Source of the DNA: Kosakonia sp. SMBL-WEM22
GTDB taxonomy: Bacteria > Pseudomonadota > Gammaproteobacteria > Enterobacterales > Enterobacteriaceae
Assembly (NCBI RefSeq): GCF_014490785.1
Contig: NZ_CP051488.1
Coordinates: 682,001-746,000, forward strand
DNA: 64,000 bases
Direction of reading: 5' to 3'
Shown here: positions 59,668 to 64,000 of the stretch, piece after piece
Numbering within the stretch: the stretch's first letter is position 1
How the letters are laid out: each line of letters begins with the position of its first letter
Notes under the pieces: generated by a model
Databases searched by the model: none
The model's input: the letters and a program-made list of their open reading frames with translations, nothing else
Told to the model about the DNA's origin: nothing
Translations under genes and position numbers: made by a program

Positions 59668-60102
59668 ATGGAACTGATTACCAATAAAAGCCCATGCTTG
59701 CTGCTTATTGTCGCAGGCTCCATCGCGTTGACAGGCTGTCCTGGACAGGGCGATCGCCTGAAGGCGGATGAAACTACAACCGTACTGAAAGAGGGTGATA
59801 ACGTCTGCTTCGTGGTTCCAAATGCAAGGGATTTTCAGCCGAGCTTTATCGCGATAAATCCCCGTGAGACACCCGTGCAAGAGAGAAAATATACCTTTTT
59901 ACCGCAACTGAAAGTGCGCGATGAAAAGCTGTGTATTCCCCCCTCGTTTTATTCATTTTCAATGAATGGACAATTTGTTGTTAACTACATTCTCAAATCG
60001 CGCACTCAGGATGATTCGCCCAGAAGCGTTGTGGTTGGCATCGAGTTTAGACAAGGGAGCGTTGTAAACTTTCCTCTCGCCACTAATGAGATCGCACGCT
60101 GA
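59668..60102 (+). CDS. Orphan lipoprotein related to the immunity lipoproteins at 6-7 kb
   Basis: The 144-residue protein has a lipobox ALTG-Cys24 followed by PGQGDRLKADETTTVLKEGDNVC. Lipoprotein 2 at 6610 reads TGCPAAGDRFTPRTATTVVLKDNSVC at the same place, so the two share the start of the mature domain; a second Cys (KLCIPP) keeps the two-Cys layout. No effector gene is adjacent. It lies 46 bases after the DUF2955 gene and may be read through from it. It is probably an orphan member of the putative type VI immunity lipoprotein family. Confidence 0.75.
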   Translation: MELITNKSPCLLLIVAGSIALTGCPGQGDRLKADETTTVLKEGDNVCFVVPNARDFQPSFIAINPRETPVQERKYTFLPQLKVRDEKLCIPPSFYSFSMNGQFVVNYILKSRTQDDSPRSVVVGIEFRQGSVVNFPLATNEIAR

Positions 60103-60110
60103 TAGCCAAT

Positions 60111-60188
60111 TGCCGAATGGCGCTGCGCTTATCCGGCCTACGGTTCGCTTTTGTAGGCCGGATAAGGGGTGAGCCGCCATCCGGCAAC
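60111..60188. repeat. REP pair between convergent genes
   Basis: GCCGAATGGCG...CTTATCCGGCCTAC is followed after CGGTTCGCTTTT by GTAGGCCGGATAAG...CCGCCATCCGGCA in inverse orientation, a typical paired REP (BIME). It fills the gap between the lipoprotein gene and the convergent yjiN stop and probably serves as an mRNA end for both. Confidence 0.9.
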
Positions 60189-61469
60189 TCAGAGGGCAGA
60201 GAGGTTTAAGAGCGCCGGAATCTGCGACAAGAGGTACAAAATCAGGCCGATACAGCCGCCGACCAGCGTGCCGTTAATACGGATAAATTGCAGATCCTTG
60301 CCGATATTCAGCTCCACCTGGTAAGACATATCCCGCGCATCCCAGCTCTTCACCGTGTCGCTAATATGGCGCGTCAGGAAAGCTGAAAACTCTGGTGCCA
60401 CGCGATGGGCCGCCTGTTCGAGGTGCTCGTTAAGCGAGGTGCGTAGCGCGCCGTCTGCCAGCAGCGTTTCGCCAAACCACAGCCCGGCTTCACTGATGCG
60501 CTTTTGCATTTTTGAATCCTCGGACTGCATATCAGCTTTCATCCAGTTGCGCAGATCGCCCCACATCTCGCCGACGTAGCGGTTAAACGCCTCATCATTC
60601 TTCAGATACTCTTTGATGTTTTCCGCCCGCTCCGCCATCTCCGGATCGCTTTTCAGGTTGGCGATCAGTTTCATCGTCGCGCGATCGAACGCCTGGCGGA
60701 TCTGGTGTGTGCGATCGGCATTGATATCATCCAGCAGTGAGTTGACGGCATCGGAGACCAGCGCCGCGCTCTGCTCCCCCAGCCACTCTTTCGGCAGCAC
60801 TTTCGCCTTCAACGGATGGTCGGTCTCCAGCCAGTGCACCACCTGGCGGGCGATAAAGGTGCGCGTACTTTCCCGCTGCAACAGCGCAATCAGTTGAGTA
60901 ATTAACGTGTCCAGCAACTTCTGGTGGCGGTTGTTACGCGTCAGGCTCTCCAGCATCAGGGCGCTGGTTTGCGTTAAATCGACTTTATCGATCGCTTTAT
61001 GCACTGCCCGGCGGATCAGCCGCTGAATACGGCTGTCATCGGTCATCTCGAGAAAGCCGCTCATCACTTGCAACAGATGCGTGCCGACGCGCTGCGCGTT
61101 CTCCGGCTGGCTGAACCAGACGCCGATCATCTGCGCGGGCTGATGCCGCTGGATTAGCGCTACCAGTGATTGGGTATCAAGAAACTTCTCCTGCACGAAC
61201 TGCCCAAGATTGTCGCCAATCCGGTCTTTATTGCGCGGAATGATCGCCGTATGGCGGGAGATAAACGGCAGTGGTACGCGGCGAAACAGCGCCACCACCG
61301 CAAACCAGTCGGCCAGCGCGCCGACCATCGCCGCTTCGGCAATGGCCTTGACCCCGCTCACCCAGAAGTTCGGCGGCAGAAAGAGAGTGGTAACAAATAC
61401 CGCGGCAGCGACCAGCAGCAGCGACAGCGCCAGTCGTTTGGCTCGCTTCAGTTCAGCTAATTTTTCCAT
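60189..61469 (-). CDS. yjiN: DUF445 inner-membrane protein YjiN
   Basis: The 426-residue protein equals E. coli YjiN in length when started at the ATG at 61469 (MEKLAELKRAKR). It has a membrane segment near each end (about 13-32 and 400-420) with a long helical domain between, and the DUF445 segment AIAEAAMVGALADWFAVVALFRR. It is inner-membrane; its molecular role is unknown. The frame is open for 30 more codons upstream but those residues are unlike the family. In E. coli yjiN lies close to yjiR/yjiS, which are also in this window, so the region keeps partial synteny. Confidence 0.92.
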   Translation of the reverse strand: MEKLAELKRAKRLALSLLLVAAAVFVTTLFLPPNFWVSGVKAIAEAAMVGALADWFAVVALFRRVPLPFISRHTAIIPRNKDRIGDNLGQFVQEKFLDTQSLVALIQRHQPAQMIGVWFSQPENAQRVGTHLLQVMSGFLEMTDDSRIQRLIRRAVHKAIDKVDLTQTSALMLESLTRNNRHQKLLDTLITQLIALLQRESTRTFIARQVVHWLETDHPLKAKVLPKEWLGEQSAALVSDAVNSLLDDINADRTHQIRQAFDRATMKLIANLKSDPEMAERAENIKEYLKNDEAFNRYVGEMWGDLRNWMKADMQSEDSKMQKRISEAGLWFGETLLADGALRTSLNEHLEQAAHRVAPEFSAFLTRHISDTVKSWDARDMSYQVELNIGKDLQFIRINGTLVGGCIGLILYLLSQIPALLNLSAL

Positions 61470-61509
61470 CTGATAAGCATAGAACTCAACGGTGAGTTCA
61501 TGCAAAGGG

Positions 61510-62151
61510 TTAATAGATAAGTAGATTGCACAGCAGTGTCCACACAATCCACCCGCCAAACACCATCAGCACTACGCCGGCGATGCGCTCTATCCAGCAG
61601 ATGCTGCGGCTCAGACGCCGTTGCAGCGCAGGCAGGCCAATCAGGCTGACCAGCGCTAAATCCCACAGCAGCACTACCATCACCATCCACACACCGCTGA
61701 CCGATTGTTGCAGCAGCGTCACATCCGGGCCGAGCAGGGCGGTCATCAGCGCAAGGTAGAAGAGGGCGTTTTTCGGGTTGAGCAGCGCCGAGCCGAGGCC
61801 AAGTAAAAACTGTTTACCGATGCCGGGGCAGCGCTGCTGCGTCTCATCCAGCGCCAGTGTTTGCGGGCGGCTGCGCACCAGGTGTGAGCCAATCCACAGC
61901 AGATATAGCGCGCCGAGCAGTTCGATGGCGGTAAACAGCCCGCTGAAGTGGCGCAGTGCGCTGGCCCCGATAATCACCAGCAGAATATAGAGCGCGTTGC
62001 CGAAAGCGACGCCGATGCACAATCCGGCGCTACCGCGCAGGCGGTAACGGATGGCGTAACCTATCAGCAGGAAAAAGTCCGGGCCGGGGCTGAGCAGCGC
62101 GACAAAGTGTGCCAGCGCCAGGGCGGGAAACGCGGCGGGAAAGATATCCAT
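61510..62151 (-). CDS. LysE/RhtB-family amino-acid exporter
   Basis: The 213-residue inner-membrane protein has about six membrane segments and the family signature LSPGPDFFLLIGYAIRYRLRGSAGLCIGVAFGNALY near the N terminus. Members export amino acids such as threonine, homoserine or lysine. The gene lies 47 bases after an AraC-type regulator gene on the same strand and is probably controlled by it. Substrate cannot be told from the sequence. Confidence 0.9.
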   Translation of the reverse strand: MDIFPAAFPALALAHFVALLSPGPDFFLLIGYAIRYRLRGSAGLCIGVAFGNALYILLVIIGASALRHFSGLFTAIELLGALYLLWIGSHLVRSRPQTLALDETQQRCPGIGKQFLLGLGSALLNPKNALFYLALMTALLGPDVTLLQQSVSGVWMVMVVLLWDLALVSLIGLPALQRRLSRSICWIERIAGVVLMVFGGWIVWTLLCNLLIY

Positions 62152-62198
62152 AGTGACCTCGCATAAAAGAGTGCGGTCACCATAGCCGCTGCGCGGCG

Positions 62199-62963
62199 CT
62201 ATTTATTGTCTGATATTGATCCGAGCGCGTACTGGCGCGGTGTGGCGGCGGTGTAGCTGACAAAGGTTTTATGAAAGTGGCTCTGATCGGCAAAACCGCT
62301 CTGGTAGCCGACATCCGCCAGTTTATCCCCGGCGCGCAGACGGCTTTTGGCAAACTCGACGCGGACGAGGTTAAGAAAGCTGCCGGGGGTTAAGCCGGTG
62401 TCGCGCTTGAAGGTGCGGATCAGCGTCTCTTTGCGCAGCGAAAAGGCGTGGGCCAGCGCATCCAGCGTCGGCGGCTGCTGCAAATTCTCTTGCAACGCCA
62501 TCTGCACCTGCTCGCTGACCGCGCGGAGTGGTTCATCGCCAGACACATTTGGCAGTGCGGCGAGCAGAGTCTGGATAGCACCTGGTAATGGCTGCGTCTG
62601 ATTGCTCTCGATCAGCGCGACGATATGCAGAAAGTGTTCGAACAATTGCGGGTCACGAATCACCTGCTGGGCGCGGTTTTCATCAGCCAGATAGAGCATA
62701 TGATAACTGCGCGGTTGCCCGGCGAGCGGGTTGCAGCTGTGCGGCGTCAGGGCCGGGATAATAATCAGATCGCCTGGCCGCAGCAGGTATTCCTGCTGGT
62801 GGCAGACGCAGCGGGTCTGGCCCTCAATAATCGCGCCGATGGAGAGCTCCGCGTGGCGGTGGCGCTTATAGGCCTGCGTGCTGGTGTGGGTGCTGCGTAG
62901 CTCCATGCCGGGCAGCGCCGGGGAGCGGAAAAAACTTTGTGTGATATCGCGAGTCACTGCCAT
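62199..62963 (-). CDS. AraC-family transcriptional regulator
   Basis: The 254-residue protein has an N-terminal cupin-type sensing domain (HRHAELSIGAIIEGQTRCV...GDLIIIPALTPHSCNP) and a C-terminal AraC domain with two helix-turn-helices (LDALAHAFSLRKETLIRTFKRDTGLTPGSFL and LADVGYQSGFADQSHFHKTFVSYTAATPRQY). This size and layout is typical of regulators paired with LysE exporters, which it precedes. It probably activates the exporter in response to an amino acid. Confidence 0.9.
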   Translation of the reverse strand: MAVTRDITQSFFRSPALPGMELRSTHTSTQAYKRHRHAELSIGAIIEGQTRCVCHQQEYLLRPGDLIIIPALTPHSCNPLAGQPRSYHMLYLADENRAQQVIRDPQLFEHFLHIVALIESNQTQPLPGAIQTLLAALPNVSGDEPLRAVSEQVQMALQENLQQPPTLDALAHAFSLRKETLIRTFKRDTGLTPGSFLNLVRVEFAKSRLRAGDKLADVGYQSGFADQSHFHKTFVSYTAATPRQYALGSISDNK

Positions 62964-63082
62964 TCATCACCTCGGTCCGGGGCGGTTTTCCGGTATAACA
63001 CAGCGCGTCAGGGATCGTGAAACGCATTGTGCAGAAGCCGCCACTTTGGGTAGGCGTATTAAAAGCCTGCGCCGGCAAATTG

Positions 63083-63604
63083 TCACGGCTTCCAGCGGCG
63101 CAGCGGCGTGTCGTGCTCGTAGGGCATTGGTGTCGGGTAAGTGATAAATTCGACGATGCTGCCCCACGGCGTGCGGCCATAGCAAAAGCAGTTGCCGTCG
63201 CCCTTCTCGGTTGGGAAGCCCAGCGGCTGCGGTGCGGTAAAGATCTCGCCGCCCGCATCGGCAAACTGTTTCAGCGCGGCATCGATATTGTCGACATAGA
63301 CCGCAAAGTGTTGCAGGCCAAAGTCGTTCGCCCGCAGCGGTTCGCGCTGGGAAGGCCCCTGCATTTCAAACAGCTCAATACCCGGCCCGTGTTGCAGCTT
63401 GAGCATGCTCACCGCTTTGATCACCGTACCCGGCACCAGCCGCAGCGTCTTTTGCTGCGCCTCGCTATCAATATCCTCATCGTCTGGTGCCACGGACTGG
63501 TAAATCAGCTCCGCGCCTAATGCCGCGGTAAGAAAACGGGTGGCGGCTTTTATATCCGGTACGGTAATACCAATATGATCGATCCCGCGAACGCTCTGCT
63601 GCAT
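63083..63604 (-). CDS. VOC-family (glyoxalase-like) protein
   Basis: The 173-residue protein has the paired beta-alpha-beta-beta-beta modules of the vicinal oxygen chelate fold: IDHIGITVPDIKAATRFLTAALGAEL and LQHFAVYVDNIDAALKQFADAGG, with possible metal ligands His (DHIG), Glu (IELFEM), His (QHFAVYV) and Glu (SIVEFITYP). Such enzymes include lactoylglutathione lyases and dioxygenases; the substrate is unknown. The ATG at 63604 has AGGAGG upstream, so the longer frame is rejected. Confidence 0.87.
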   Translation of the reverse strand: MQQSVRGIDHIGITVPDIKAATRFLTAALGAELIYQSVAPDDEDIDSEAQQKTLRLVPGTVIKAVSMLKLQHGPGIELFEMQGPSQREPLRANDFGLQHFAVYVDNIDAALKQFADAGGEIFTAPQPLGFPTEKGDGNCFCYGRTPWGSIVEFITYPTPMPYEHDTPLRRWKP

Positions 63605-63637
63605 ATTTCCTCCTGTTATTTGTGTGGTATTAAGCAT

Positions 63638-63938
63638 AGCGGATGCAGGCGCGATGGAAATAAAGCGTCGTTAATCAAGTTTTAATTGAGCAAAAAGTAA
63701 CAGGTGGGATCGTTTATTTACTTATCCAGATGTAGTTCATGGTTAAATAAGGTTTTGTTATCTGATTAATTATTTAACATGTTAATTTTAAATGTTTTTT
63801 TTGTGTTTTATCTTCAGGTTGGCAAAAATATCACGTTAAATGAAACATAAGAACACTCCGGATATACTCAACTTTACTTCAGGTCTCCCGACGTTTTACT
63901 ACCCTTATTACCCTAAGCGGTAAATTAAGGAGACCCAT
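63638..63938. other. AT-rich divergent intergenic region
   Basis: These 301 bases lie between the starts of the VOC-family gene and the rightmost gene and must hold both promoters. The stretch is strongly AT-rich. It contains the short inverted repeat TTACC-CTAAGC-GGTAA just before the right gene's ribosome site. No open frame or RNA gene is recognised. Confidence 0.5.
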
Positions 63939-64000
63939 ATGGCTTACCAGACAGTGAATCCTTTCAATAATCAGCTGATCAAAGCGTATCCGAACCACAG
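63939..64000 (+). CDS. Probable aldehyde dehydrogenase (5' end only)
   Basis: Only the first 20 residues (MAYQTVNPFNNQLIKAYPNH) are inside the window. A consensus AAGGAG ribosome site precedes the ATG. The start, especially the Val-Asn-Pro element near residue 6-8, resembles the N termini of NAD(P)-dependent aldehyde dehydrogenases such as succinate-semialdehyde dehydrogenases. That a gene starts here is firm; the product is tentative. Confidence 0.55.
   Translation, partial: MAYQTVNPFNNQLIKAYPNH

Noticed and set aside
1..64000. Insertion sequences, integrase, tRNA attachment site or prophage genes around the toxin island
   Set aside because: I looked for transposase and integrase motifs, tRNA genes and flanking direct repeats and saw none, so no mobility mechanism can be supported.

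Overview
The window looks like chromosomal DNA of a member of the Enterobacteriaceae close to Enterobacter, Kosakonia, Kluyvera or Klebsiella. The backbone is GC-rich, several genes match E. coli yji-region genes (yjiN, yjiR, yjiS) or Enterobacter/Klebsiella genes (gpdQ, fosA), and REP elements of the enterobacterial type are present. The genus cannot be fixed from this sequence alone.

Layout. 1-2.5 kb: an iron-siderophore type ABC transporter on the minus strand, its ATPase cut by the window edge. 2.6-4.3 kb: a chemoreceptor gene behind a near-consensus sigma-28 promoter. 4.5-27 kb: an accessory toxin island. It holds a Tae4 amidase effector with Tai4 immunity protein, a small HEMGH metallopeptidase-like protein followed by three related lipoproteins, and two tandem paralogous genes of about 9.3 kb. 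Each of the latter encodes a protein of about 3,110 residues with toxin-like modules: a Cys-His-Asp papain-like site, a His-Gly...Ser-Cys site resembling C80 peptidases, YW-type repeats and conserved RVKR/RVRR sites. 27-29 kb: three unassigned genes. 29-34 kb: a Ugp-like ABC transporter operon containing the glycerophosphodiesterase gpdQ. 34.1-34.7 kb: six tandem REP units.

34.7-45.4 kb is an iron-acquisition block: a TonB-dependent receptor diverges from a four-gene siderophore ABC operon that ends in an RpiR-type regulator, followed by an AraC-type regulator and a FoxA-like receptor. Fur-box-like sequences lie at the promoters. 45.4-47.8 kb is murQP for N-acetylmuramic acid recovery. 47.9-51.2 kb holds an unusual regulatory group: a 61-residue FlgM-like protein, a ToxR/ToxS-like membrane pair, a divergent FliA-like sigma factor and a MepH-like NlpC/P60 lipoprotein, with no flagellar structural genes.

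51.2-64 kb: yjiR and yjiS, a ClpP paralogue, a DUF1176 protein, a HipB-HipA-FosA cluster with a strong autoregulatory operator, a MarR-HlyD-DUF2955 efflux module, an orphan lipoprotein related to those in the toxin island, yjiN, a LysE exporter with an AraC regulator, a VOC-family protein and the start of a probable aldehyde dehydrogenase.

The most notable material is the duplicated giant toxin-like locus, with its mosaic of nearly identical and diverged blocks, and the orphan sigma-28/FlgM/ToxRS-like regulatory group. All functional assignments rest on reading motifs and recalled family sequences; no database search was run.
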